A stretch of DNA of 14,380 nt from the NCBI GenBank assembly GCA_035290045.1, contig DATDVH010000067.1, forward strand, positions 1 through 14,380, in the 5' to 3' direction. Shown here in pieces: positions 6,584 through 12,849 of this stretch. Position 1 is the first letter of the stretch; the number at the start of each line of letters is the position of its first letter. This DNA comes from DATDVH01 sp035290045. GTDB taxonomy: Bacteria > Patescibacteriota > Microgenomatia > UBA1406 > HO2-37-13b. Both the position numbers and the translations under genes were made by a program. The notes under the pieces are model-generated. The model did not search any database. It was not told the DNA's origin and was given only the letters and a program-made list of their open reading frames with translations.

Positions 6584-6592
6584 AGTATACCA
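6584..6592 (-). promoter_or_regulatory. Extended -10 promoter of ruvC (leaderless arrangement)
   Basis: The minus strand reads TGGTATACT, a TGn extension plus TATACT (6589-6584). Six bases (CATGAC) separate it from the GTG at 6577, so the first transcribed base should be the start codon. No -35 is evident. Confidence 0.6.
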
Positions 6593-6604
6593 TAGGGTAT
6601 GGTA
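6588..6604. repeat. Palindrome formed by two back-to-back promoters
   Basis: TACCATAGGGTATGGTA is a perfect inverted repeat with 7-bp arms and a 3-base centre. Each arm includes the TG extension and the first two bases of the -10 box of one divergent promoter, so a dimeric repressor bound here would block both ruvC and the 540-residue protein. Confidence 0.55.
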
Positions 6605-6608
6605 GAAT
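6600..6608 (+). promoter_or_regulatory. Extended -10 promoter of the 540-residue protein gene
   Basis: TGGTAGAAT, a TGn extension plus TAGAAT (6603-6608), ends 6 bases before the ATG at 6615, mirroring the ruvC side. No -35 or Shine-Dalgarno sequence is seen, and none is needed for a leaderless mRNA. Confidence 0.55.
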
Positions 6609-6614
6609 AAAACC

Positions 6615-8237
6615 ATGACTACTTCCACCAACTCATCAGAGGATGATATCATACTTTCTCCATATACAAGTGCTCTTATTAATACCATCTCATCTATCAA
6701 AAAAGATACCAAGCCACATGACGCATCATTTATCACTGTTTCTCAAACTGTTTCTTTTTTTGCCTTTTTATATGAAAAAGTACGCAATGCAGTTGAATTC
6801 AGAGAAGAACATCTTATAAGAAGAGCGGCTATTGAACGTATATTAAAGCGCCGATTAGTACTGAATCCAGACGGACGAGGCGAAGGAGAGAATCTCACAC
6901 GCGAATTGCTGTGGGCGCGGTATCTTACACATTCATCAATTACTCAAAAAGAAGTTGTTCTTATTCAGACAATTATTGATCATTATATATTTCTGAAAAA
7001 GAAAATCGTCTCTGGACGGCCATACAATACACGAATATTATTTTTGCGGTATTTGATGGACTTTTTGACCTGTGAGATTGAAGAAGAATTACATAAGGAT
7101 GAGACCCAAAAAAAATCCGCCTATTTGTATTTTTTCTATCAGGTGCTGAAAAATAAAATTAGCATTAAGAAAATTCCTGATGGAATAAAAGATACATTTT
7201 TCTACATAGCATGCGAAAGCGGATTTGCAAAAAATGACACGGCATATACCCGATATCATTTATTTCGTCTTTCTCACCAATCATTGATTGAAAGCTCATT
7301 CTCTCAGCTTGAGGCTCTTGCGTCAAATTTCCCAGAGATATCTCATCATATTGGAAAAACAATATATAATGAATTTCAACTCAAGTTATCACAATTTACC
7401 CGTAAACAAGTTGCATCCTTTCGTATATTATTTGCAGTGATTGACCGAAACCCCGTAGCACTAAATAGCATTCTCACCAGCAAAAAAGAATTATGGAAAA
7501 AAGTAGACTTTATTTGTCGTGAAAAGTATCATGAAACAAGTAAAAAGTTGCGACGTGCCGCAGTACGAAGCGTCATTTATATTTTCCTTACTAAAATGCT
7601 TTTTATTCTTCTTTTAGAATATCCACTATCGCTCTATTTTTATAAGGAAGCACTTATTGCTCCATTGGTTGTCAATGCTCTTTTTCCTCCAATTCTGATG
7701 ACTATGGTGGTATCCGTCGTTACTGTCCCATCTGAGAAGAATACGCGCAATATTTATAATCGTATTATTGATATATTAAATAAAGATCCCTCATTTGAAA
7801 CGACAAAAACTCTCATCACTCATCAAACCACAACCAGACGGCCACTACTTATTTTCGGGTTTACTGTGTTTTATCTTTTTACTTTTGGCGTAACATTCAC
7901 CCTTATTTATTATGCACTGGATTTTTTTAGGTTTACGTTAGTCAGCAAAACTATTTTTATATTTTTCTTAACAGTCGTCACTTTTTTTGCCTATAGAATA
8001 AGACAAACTGCGAGAGAATACACGCTTGAAGATAAGGGAAATATTCTGTCGCCGCTCATTGATTTTTTCTTTATGCCAATCGTATCCGTGGGAAAACTAC
8101 TCAGTCAAGGCGTCGCAAAAATCAATATTTTTATTCTGATTTTTGATGTCCTTATTGAAGCACCATTTAAGTTGATTTTTGAAATCGTTGAAGAGTGGAT
8201 AAACTTTATAAAGGCGAGGAAAGAAGAGATAGTGTAA
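6615..8237 (+). CDS. Conserved-type multi-pass membrane protein of unknown function
   Basis: A 540-residue protein that I cannot assign to a named family. Residues 1-310 are soluble, charged and probably mostly helical, with a basic stretch EEHLIRRAAIERILKRRL (64-81). Four hydrophobic segments follow, near 317-345, 347-371, 410-436 and 443-461. After a polar stretch comes a C-terminal amphipathic region (INIFILIFDVLIEAPFKLIFEIVEEW) ending EEWINFIKARKEEIV. The large N-terminal half is probably cytoplasmic. It is transcribed away from ruvC from a shared promoter palindrome. The last 52 bases exist twice: a second copy at 9034-9085 differs only at synonymous positions, so the present 3' end may have come with an inserted cassette. 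I have the impression that such proteins recur in Patescibacteria genomes, but I cannot confirm this. Confidence 0.85.
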   Translation: MTTSTNSSEDDIILSPYTSALINTISSIKKDTKPHDASFITVSQTVSFFAFLYEKVRNAVEFREEHLIRRAAIERILKRRLVLNPDGRGEGENLTRELLWARYLTHSSITQKEVVLIQTIIDHYIFLKKKIVSGRPYNTRILFLRYLMDFLTCEIEEELHKDETQKKSAYLYFFYQVLKNKISIKKIPDGIKDTFFYIACESGFAKNDTAYTRYHLFRLSHQSLIESSFSQLEALASNFPEISHHIGKTIYNEFQLKLSQFTRKQVASFRILFAVIDRNPVALNSILTSKKELWKKVDFICREKYHETSKKLRRAAVRSVIYIFLTKMLFILLLEYPLSLYFYKEALIAPLVVNALFPPILMTMVVSVVTVPSEKNTRNIYNRIIDILNKDPSFETTKTLITHQTTTRRPLLIFGFTVFYLFTFGVTFTLIYYALDFFRFTLVSKTIFIFFLTVVTFFAYRIRQTAREYTLEDKGNILSPLIDFFFMPIVSVGKLLSQGVAKINIFILIFDVLIEAPFKLIFEIVEEWINFIKARKEEIV

Positions 8238-8239
8238 CA
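8188..8239 (+). repeat. Direct repeat copy A (3' end of the membrane-protein gene)
   Basis: Fifty-two bases that encode EEWINFIKARKEEIV plus TAA. They match 9034-9085 at 48 positions; the first 29 bases are identical. All four differences fall in codon third or degenerate first positions (AGG/CGG, GAA/GAG, GAG/GAA, ATA/ATT) and leave the protein unchanged. Confidence 0.92.
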
Positions 8240-8254
8240 TTCAATCATTACTTA

Positions 8255-8983
8255 TCATTTTGATAAACGGGTGGAAAGTGCTTTTTCCCAACTCTCTTTC
8301 TCTACTGATTCCGACAAATTTAATCCTAATCTTTGATAGTAGGAAACAATCTGATTTCGTTTAAGCTCATTTTCTCTTGGAGGATCTATAACAAGATATT
8401 TAATACCTTCTTGAACACCGTATTGATCAAGAATTGGTTTTACAAAAAGATAATAACCAATATATTCAGGATTTGGTTTATCATAGGTTTTTTTTACTCG
8501 TAGGTATTCAGCGCAACCTTCATTGATAATTTTAAATTGCATTGATTTATTTTCATGATATGAAACATACTCACCATCATATTTAATCCAAAAAGGATTA
8601 TTTTTCTCAATCATTTTTTGAACATATAAATGAGCTAATTCATGCTTAACAACAACTCTTTTGTTAGGATTAATAAGAATATCAAAATTTGAATTGTTTA
8701 AAATAACACTATCATTTGACGCACAACCTCCTAAACCAATACTTAATTTTTCAAATTGTAGTTTTGGCTTATATTCTAAGTCAACGCTCTTTTCTTCTAA
8801 ATCATCAATGTAAGAAGGAAATTCTTTTTTAATTATGTTAAATTCATGTTCCTTGTACATCTCTAAACCTTTATAAATAAGAAGCATTGACGCCCCCACC
8901 AAAACACACGAAATCCCGTATTTTACATTCTCTGGTAATTTGCCTAACTTTAATTGCGATTGATAAGGTTGTCGTTCTTTCAT
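8255..8983 (-). CDS. Membrane-anchored HExxH metallopeptidase, probable gluzincin
   Basis: A 242-residue protein with one N-terminal hydrophobic helix (about 20-43, KYGISCVLVGASMLLIYKGL) behind a short basic tail, so the catalytic part probably lies outside the membrane. HELAH (114-118) is the zinc-binding and catalytic motif. NEGCAEY (154-160) follows about 40 residues later and can supply the third ligand (Glu155 or Glu159), as in gluzincins. The substrate is unknown. The gene is flanked by the two copies of the 3' end of the membrane-protein gene and points against it. Its AT-rich composition and Lys/Asn/Ile-rich product fit a recent arrival. A -10 TATAAT ends 8 bases before the ATG at 8983, so the leader is almost absent. 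It could instead be an inactive surface protein, but the motifs look intact. Confidence 0.75.
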   Translation of the reverse strand: MKERQPYQSQLKLGKLPENVKYGISCVLVGASMLLIYKGLEMYKEHEFNIIKKEFPSYIDDLEEKSVDLEYKPKLQFEKLSIGLGGCASNDSVILNNSNFDILINPNKRVVVKHELAHLYVQKMIEKNNPFWIKYDGEYVSYHENKSMQFKIINEGCAEYLRVKKTYDKPNPEYIGYYLFVKPILDQYGVQEGIKYLVIDPPRENELKRNQIVSYYQRLGLNLSESVEKESWEKALSTRLSK

Positions 8984-8991
8984 ATGGATAT

Positions 8992-9019
8992 ATTATACCC
9001 TATAATATATAAAAAGCAA
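8992..9019 (-). promoter_or_regulatory. Promoter of the metallopeptidase gene
   Basis: The minus strand has TTGCTT (9019-9014), a 16-base spacer and a perfect TATAAT (8997-8992), 8 bases before the ATG. The mRNA would begin about at the start codon. Confidence 0.55.
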
Positions 9020-9033
9020 CTGGTTATCCAATA

Positions 9034-9085
9034 TTGAAGAGTGGATAAACTTTATAAAGGCGCGGAAAGAGGAAATTGTGTAACA
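9034..9085 (+). repeat. Direct repeat copy B (orphan gene end)
   Basis: Second copy of the last 15 codons and stop of the 540-residue gene, with no open frame joined upstream. It is probably the original gene terminus, now separated from the gene by about 795 bases that contain the metallopeptidase gene. It sits 44 bases from the end of the convergent 151-residue gene, a natural position for the old stop. Confidence 0.9.
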
Positions 9086-9145
9086 CACATTGCAAACATA
9101 GCGCAATGATTTTGTTTTCAATACGCTTTATAAAAAATGTGTGTT
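9082..9145. terminator. Inverted repeat between convergent gene ends
   Basis: AACACACATT (9082-9091) and AATGTGTGTT (9136-9145) are perfect 10-bp complements. They span the gap between orphan copy B and the stop of the 151-residue gene. The loop is long (44 bases), so a bidirectional terminator is plausible but not typical. Confidence 0.3.
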
Positions 9146-9583
9146 GGCTTTCATAGGAGCTTGATTTATGACAGCAGTTGGATATATGAATAAGGCATCA
9201 ACCCGTACAGAAAAGTGTGCTCCTGGATCATGTTGGAAATGAAATAAAGTTTCTTCACCTGTGCGAAGCTCTGGCTCTGATATAATACCAATCTTACTTC
9301 TGATATTATGTGAAAAAAATAACGCGTCCATAAATACTTTATCATCTTTTATACTTCGCGCGACACATTTACCTAATAAATTATGATCGCCTGCAATATA
9401 GAAGGCGAGAGGAGAGAGAAAAATACCATGACCATCAAATACAATATGAGTGAAAAAATGTCCACTCGTTATCAATCCCTGTTCGCGAGGGAAAAGAGCA
9501 CATAATCTCTCAACCATGGGATATTTTGTATATCTTTCTTCATCTGACGGAGTCAAATTAAAAATTTGACGTTCTTTGTGCAT
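9128..9583 (-). CDS. Hypothetical protein, 151 residues
   Basis: A soluble-looking protein without signal peptide or membrane segment. I do not recognise a family. It contains FTHIVFDGHGIFLSPLAFYI, FFSHNIRSKIGII and ETLFHFQHDPGAHFSVRVDALFIYP; the alternating beta-like strands and several His/Asp residues could suit a small binding or sensor fold. A -10-like TAATCT lies 7 bases before the ATG at 9583, so the mRNA may be almost leaderless. The gene is divergent from ychF across a palindrome-rich spacer and convergent with the original end of the 540-residue gene. The open frame is long and lacks competing frames, so it is probably real. Confidence 0.65.
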   Translation of the reverse strand: MHKERQIFNLTPSDEERYTKYPMVERLCALFPREQGLITSGHFFTHIVFDGHGIFLSPLAFYIAGDHNLLGKCVARSIKDDKVFMDALFFSHNIRSKIGIISEPELRTGEETLFHFQHDPGAHFSVRVDALFIYPTAVINQAPMKANTHFL

Positions 9584-9620
9584 AAAAAATAGATTATTTT
9601 TTTGCGTGGTGTATAAAAAA

Positions 9621-9640
9621 ATATCTGAATAATCAGATAT
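9621..9640. repeat. Perfect hairpin ATATCTGA-ATAA-TCAGATAT
   Basis: Eight-base arms around a 4-base loop in the spacer between the 151-residue gene and ychF. The arm sequence ATATCTGA recurs at 9682-9689, inside the ychF promoter, which suggests an operator rather than a terminator. Confidence 0.6.
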
Positions 9641-9662
9641 ATCTTATCAAATCAAGATATAT
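9637..9662. repeat. Second hairpin, 9-bp arms, overlapping the first
   Basis: ATATATCTT (9637-9645) pairs with AAGATATAT (9654-9662) around an 8-base loop. It shares 9637-9640 with the preceding hairpin, so only one of the two could form fully in a single strand. Confidence 0.5.
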
Positions 9663-9681
9663 AAGTCAAATTAAACCAATC

Positions 9682-9695
9682 ATATCTGATATAAT
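9682..9695 (+). promoter_or_regulatory. ychF promoter overlapped by a palindrome
   Basis: TGATATAAT (9687-9695) is an extended -10 with a perfect TATAAT. It overlaps the palindrome ATATC-T-GATAT (9682-9692), which shares ATATCTGA with the upstream hairpin. No good -35 is seen. Transcription should start near 9702. Confidence 0.55.
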
Positions 9696-9701
9696 TTATA
9701 C

Positions 9702-9731
9702 ATGATGAATACATACGCATTTAGAGAATAA
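9702..9731 (+). CDS. Possible 9-codon leader ORF before ychF
   Basis: ATGATGAATACATACGCATT opens a short frame encoding MMNTYAFRE and stops at TAA 9729-9731, two bases before the ychF ATG. The first ATG lies exactly 6 bases after the -10 box, the same spacing as for ruvC, so a leaderless transcript would start with this codon. It may couple translation to ychF. It could equally be an untranslated leader. Confidence 0.3.
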   Translation: MMNTYAFRE

Positions 9732-9733
9732 AT

Positions 9734-10825
9734 ATGTCATTAAAAATCGGTATCATCGGACTGCCCAATGTCGGCAAATCAACGCTTTTTAACGCACTGT
9801 TGAAAAAGAGTGTAGCGGATGTCGCCAATTATCCTTTTTGTACTATAGAACCAAATGTCGGTATCGTAGAAGTACCTGACGAGCGATTGTCAAAACTCGC
9901 CACGATTGCCAAAACTGAAAAAATCATTCCTGCAGTAATTGAATTTTATGATATAGCTGGACTTGTTAAGGACGCCTCAAAAGGAGAGGGATTAGGAAAC
10001 CAATTCTTATCTCATATCAGAGAGGTTTCAGCTGTAATCCATGTTGTACGACTTTTTGAAGATGTAGACATTGTCCATGTTGCTGATACATACGACCCCC
10101 ACGATGATATTTCCACGATTGATACAGAGCTTACACTCGCGGATATTCAAACCCTTGAAAAACACAAAGAGCCAAAAATGAATGCTTCAAAAGAAGAATG
10201 TGCGATACACAACACTGTTTGTAAAGTCAAGAAAATATTGAATACAGGCATCCCCGTACGTAAGATACATCTTTCTGATGATGAAAAAGAACACATGCAA
10301 TCTCTGCATCTTCTGACTATAAAACCAGTAATCTATCTATTCAACATTTCTGAAAATCAACTTGAACACAAAGAAGAAACTGAAAAAAAAATAAATGAGA
10401 CGATAAACCATATTGATAAAGGCGCTCCGTGGTTATATCTGTGCGCCAAAATGGAAAACGATATAGTCAGTCTCCCTGCCGATGAACAACTCGCATATCT
10501 TCAATCATTTCATCTGAAAGAAGCAGGACTCACTAGACTAATCAAAAAAGCATACCAAACACTCGGGCTCATTTCCTTTTTGACTGCGGGAGAAAAAGAA
10601 GTTCGTGCATGGACAATCCACCTGGGCACAAAGGCACCACAATCTGCAGGAGTCATTCATTCTGACTTTGAAAAACACTTCATACGGGCTGATGTAATAG
10701 ATTTTGAGGATTTTGTATCATGTAATGGATGGGTGTATGCACGAGAGCAAGGAAAGGTAAAAACTGTGGGTAAGAATTATATTATGAGAGAAGGAGAGGT
10801 AGTAGAATTTAAGGTGGGAATATAG
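9734..10825 (+). CDS. ychF: Redox-regulated ATPase/GTPase YchF (OLA1 family)
   Basis: Obg-related P-loop NTPase that associates with ribosomes and prefers ATP in characterised members. The 363-residue protein is of normal length. It has G1 GLPNVGKST (9-17), the NYPFCTIEPNVG switch region (32-43), G3 DIAGLVKDASKGEGLGNQF (73-91), and NISE (204-207), the family's altered G4, which explains relaxed nucleotide choice. The coiled-coil insert lies around 130-195, and the C-terminal TGS domain includes FEDFVSCNGWVYAREQGKVKTVGKNYIM. AGAG (9723-9726) could act as a weak Shine-Dalgarno sequence for the ATG at 9734. It appears to be a single-gene unit, since the next gene has its own -10 box. Confidence 0.97.
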   Translation: MSLKIGIIGLPNVGKSTLFNALLKKSVADVANYPFCTIEPNVGIVEVPDERLSKLATIAKTEKIIPAVIEFYDIAGLVKDASKGEGLGNQFLSHIREVSAVIHVVRLFEDVDIVHVADTYDPHDDISTIDTELTLADIQTLEKHKEPKMNASKEECAIHNTVCKVKKILNTGIPVRKIHLSDDEKEHMQSLHLLTIKPVIYLFNISENQLEHKEETEKKINETINHIDKGAPWLYLCAKMENDIVSLPADEQLAYLQSFHLKEAGLTRLIKKAYQTLGLISFLTAGEKEVRAWTIHLGTKAPQSAGVIHSDFEKHFIRADVIDFEDFVSCNGWVYAREQGKVKTVGKNYIMREGEVVEFKVGI

Positions 10826-10871
10826 TTGAAAAAATTTAATCAAATTTATAAGACGGCTGGCGAATTTGCTG

Positions 10872-10877
10872 TATAAT
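10872..10877 (+). promoter_or_regulatory. -10 box of the envelope cluster
   Basis: A perfect TATAAT ends 8 bases before the ATG at 10886. No clear -35 or Shine-Dalgarno sequence is visible. It is the only promoter-like site I noticed ahead of the four close-packed genes that follow. Confidence 0.45.
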
Positions 10878-10885
10878 AAAACAGT

Positions 10886-12157
10886 ATGACCATAGACCGT
10901 CTCAAAAAAATCCTTTATTTTCCTCTCGCCTCTTATTTTCGCTTTTTTGCACGAATACGATTGAAAAAATGGCACCCTCGTATCATCGTCATCACCGGTT
11001 CATCAGGAAAAACAACACTCCTCCATCTTATTGAGTCGCAACTTCAAACCAAAGCTCTTTATTCGCATCATGCAAACAGTTCTTACGGCATACCTTTTCA
11101 TATTTTAGGTCTTGAGCGAAAAACATTGGCTGTTTATGAATGGATCGGACTTTTTTTCAAGACTCCTTTTTACGCGTTTAAAAAATCTCCGAGGGAAAAG
11201 CTGTATGTCGTAGAAGCAGACTGTGATCGTCCGGGAGAGGGAAAATTTCTTGCAGAATTTTTGCGTCCTGAGGTTACTTTGTGGGTCAGTATATCAAAAA
11301 CCCACAGTATGAATTTTGATGAATTAGTTACCACTGGAATTTTCAAAACCATTGAAGATGCAATCGCACACGAGTTTGGGTATTTCATTGAATATACCTC
11401 ACATACAGTTATAGTAAACGCAGATTCACCCTATATCAACTCACAACTATCAAGAACAAAAATGGCAATTCAAAAAATACATAAAAAACAACTGTTAAAC
11501 AATTATTCAGTTTCTCAATCAACGACCACCTTTACCATAAACCACAAAAAATGTAAGTTTTCATATCTTCTTCCCGAAACTGCTGTGTATGGAATCACTC
11601 TGTGTTTATCACTGATGAAATACCTCAGAGAACCTATTGACGATTCATTTTCACATTTTACACTGCCTCCGGGCAGAAGCTCGCGCTTTAAGGGAATTCG
11701 CGATACCACTATTATAGATAGCACCTATAATGCAAATCTGTCCTCAATGACTACCATACTTGAACTGTTTGAGAAACTTCCTCTTACTAAAAAATGGATC
11801 ATCGCAGGCGATATGCTTGAGCAAGGAAAAAGCGAAAAAGAGGAACATGAGAAACTTGCACATATACTTTCTCAAAATTGCTGTGAACGAATTATTTTGA
11901 TGGGAAAACGGGTCAGTCAATACACTTTTCCACTTCTTAATAAGAAAAAGACTATACCTACCGTTGCCTTTCAAACTCCCATTGAAGTTTTGCAGTACCT
12001 TCAAAAAAATATTATAGGAGGGGAGACATTACTTTTTAAGGGAGCTCGATTTTTGGAAGGGGTGATTGAAAATTTACTTGAAAATAAAAAACAAGTCAGT
12101 CAACTCGTCAGACGAGAAAAAGTGTGGGAAAAAAGGCGAAAACAATGGGGATTATGA
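10886..12157 (+). CDS. Mur ligase family protein, MurF-like, without the usual N-terminal domain
   Basis: ATP-dependent amide-bond ligase. The 423-residue protein has the P-loop TGSSGKTT (37-44), VVEADCDRPGEGKFLAEFLRPEVTLW (108-133) matching the MurF block that ends with the conserved His (SKTH, 137-140), then DSTYNANLSSM (the MurF DxYNANP-type motif), IAGDMLEQGK and FKGARFLEGVIENLL. The central ATPase and C-terminal domains are thus present. Instead of MurF's ~80-residue UDP-MurNAc-binding domain there are only about 30 basic, hydrophobic residues (KKILYFPLASYFRFFARIRLKKW) that may touch the membrane. The substrate may therefore not be the usual nucleotide-linked tripeptide. It heads a cluster with a hydrolase, a DegT-like protein and a FemAB-like transferase. 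It ends in TGA, overlapping the next start by 4 bases. Confidence 0.88.
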   Translation: MTIDRLKKILYFPLASYFRFFARIRLKKWHPRIIVITGSSGKTTLLHLIESQLQTKALYSHHANSSYGIPFHILGLERKTLAVYEWIGLFFKTPFYAFKKSPREKLYVVEADCDRPGEGKFLAEFLRPEVTLWVSISKTHSMNFDELVTTGIFKTIEDAIAHEFGYFIEYTSHTVIVNADSPYINSQLSRTKMAIQKIHKKQLLNNYSVSQSTTTFTINHKKCKFSYLLPETAVYGITLCLSLMKYLREPIDDSFSHFTLPPGRSSRFKGIRDTTIIDSTYNANLSSMTTILELFEKLPLTKKWIIAGDMLEQGKSEKEEHEKLAHILSQNCCERIILMGKRVSQYTFPLLNKKKTIPTVAFQTPIEVLQYLQKNIIGGETLLFKGARFLEGVIENLLENKKQVSQLVRREKVWEKRRKQWGL

Positions 12158-12840
12158 AAAAAATTATTATAGTCCACGGTTGGACCTATTCACTCTATAA
12201 ATGGAATCTTTTTATGGATCGGCTGAAAAAGGATGCTGTGTCAGTCACACTGCTTAAAATTCCAGGATTGACTGCTCCTCTACATACTCCATGGACTTTG
12301 AGCGACTATGTGCTATGGCTTAAAAAAATCATAGATCAGGAAAAGTGTAAAATCATTTTGATCGGACATTCCAACGGAGGACGAATAGCTGGAGCTTTTT
12401 CCGCTCAATATCCAGAGAAAATAGCTCATCTTATATTGATAGACAGCGCAGGGATAATAGAGCAAAACATTATTGGACGTTTAAGACGATGGTTTTTCAA
12501 ACTACTTACAAACATTGGAAAAAAACTTCCTTTATACGAGAAACCCCGTTCCTTTTTACAAAAACTTGCACAATCGTCTGATTACCACTACGCAACCCCG
12601 ATCATGCGCCACACCATGATTAACCTTATCTCAACTGACTGTGCGCCGTATTTTTCAAAAATCACTATTCCAACTCTTATTATTTGGGGTGAAAAAGATA
12701 GTATAACCCCCATTACATATGGAAAAAAAATACAGAGACTGATCCCGCATTCTACGCTTTCAGTGATTAAATTATCAAAACATTCTCCGTATTATACGCA
12801 TACAGAAGAAGTCTACAAAATAATTAAAAAGATATATTAA
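12154..12840 (+). CDS. Alpha/beta hydrolase
   Basis: A 228-residue alpha/beta-fold enzyme. HGW (8-10) supplies the oxyanion region, GHSNGG (71-76) the nucleophile Ser73, WGEKD (178-182) the acid Asp182, and SKHSPYY the His210. A cap-like helical section lies near 105-160. The start is chosen at the ATG overlapping the TGA of the preceding gene (ATGA), which begins MKKIIIVHGW. Two upstream in-frame ATGs (12124, 12145) would add 10 or 3 residues inside the preceding gene. GGGGATT just upstream may serve as ribosome site. The substrate is unknown. From the context, an ester or amide of a cell-envelope precursor is possible. The tight coupling argues for a shared pathway with the Mur ligase-like protein. 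Confidence 0.9.
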   Translation: MKKIIIVHGWTYSLYKWNLFMDRLKKDAVSVTLLKIPGLTAPLHTPWTLSDYVLWLKKIIDQEKCKIILIGHSNGGRIAGAFSAQYPEKIAHLILIDSAGIIEQNIIGRLRRWFFKLLTNIGKKLPLYEKPRSFLQKLAQSSDYHYATPIMRHTMINLISTDCAPYFSKITIPTLIIWGEKDSITPITYGKKIQRLIPHSTLSVIKLSKHSPYYTHTEEVYKIIKKIY

Positions 12841-12849
12841 AAAGATATT

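Noticed and set aside
1797..6608. A shared operator linking the LexA-methyltransferase to the ruvCAB genes
   Set aside because: The ruvC palindrome TACCATAGGGTATGGTA does not resemble any motif in the 1781-1852 region, so there is no sequence support for joint control.
6578..6736. RuvC extended to an ATG at 6736 (212 residues)
   Set aside because: The extra 53 residues have no RuvC counterpart, overlap the divergent gene and precede the promoter. The GTG at 6577 gives the family N-terminus with Asp7 in place.
10718..10975. Minus-strand open frame across the end of ychF and the start of the Mur ligase-like gene
   Set aside because: Antisense to two well-supported genes, with low-complexity composition and no promoter. 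A shadow.
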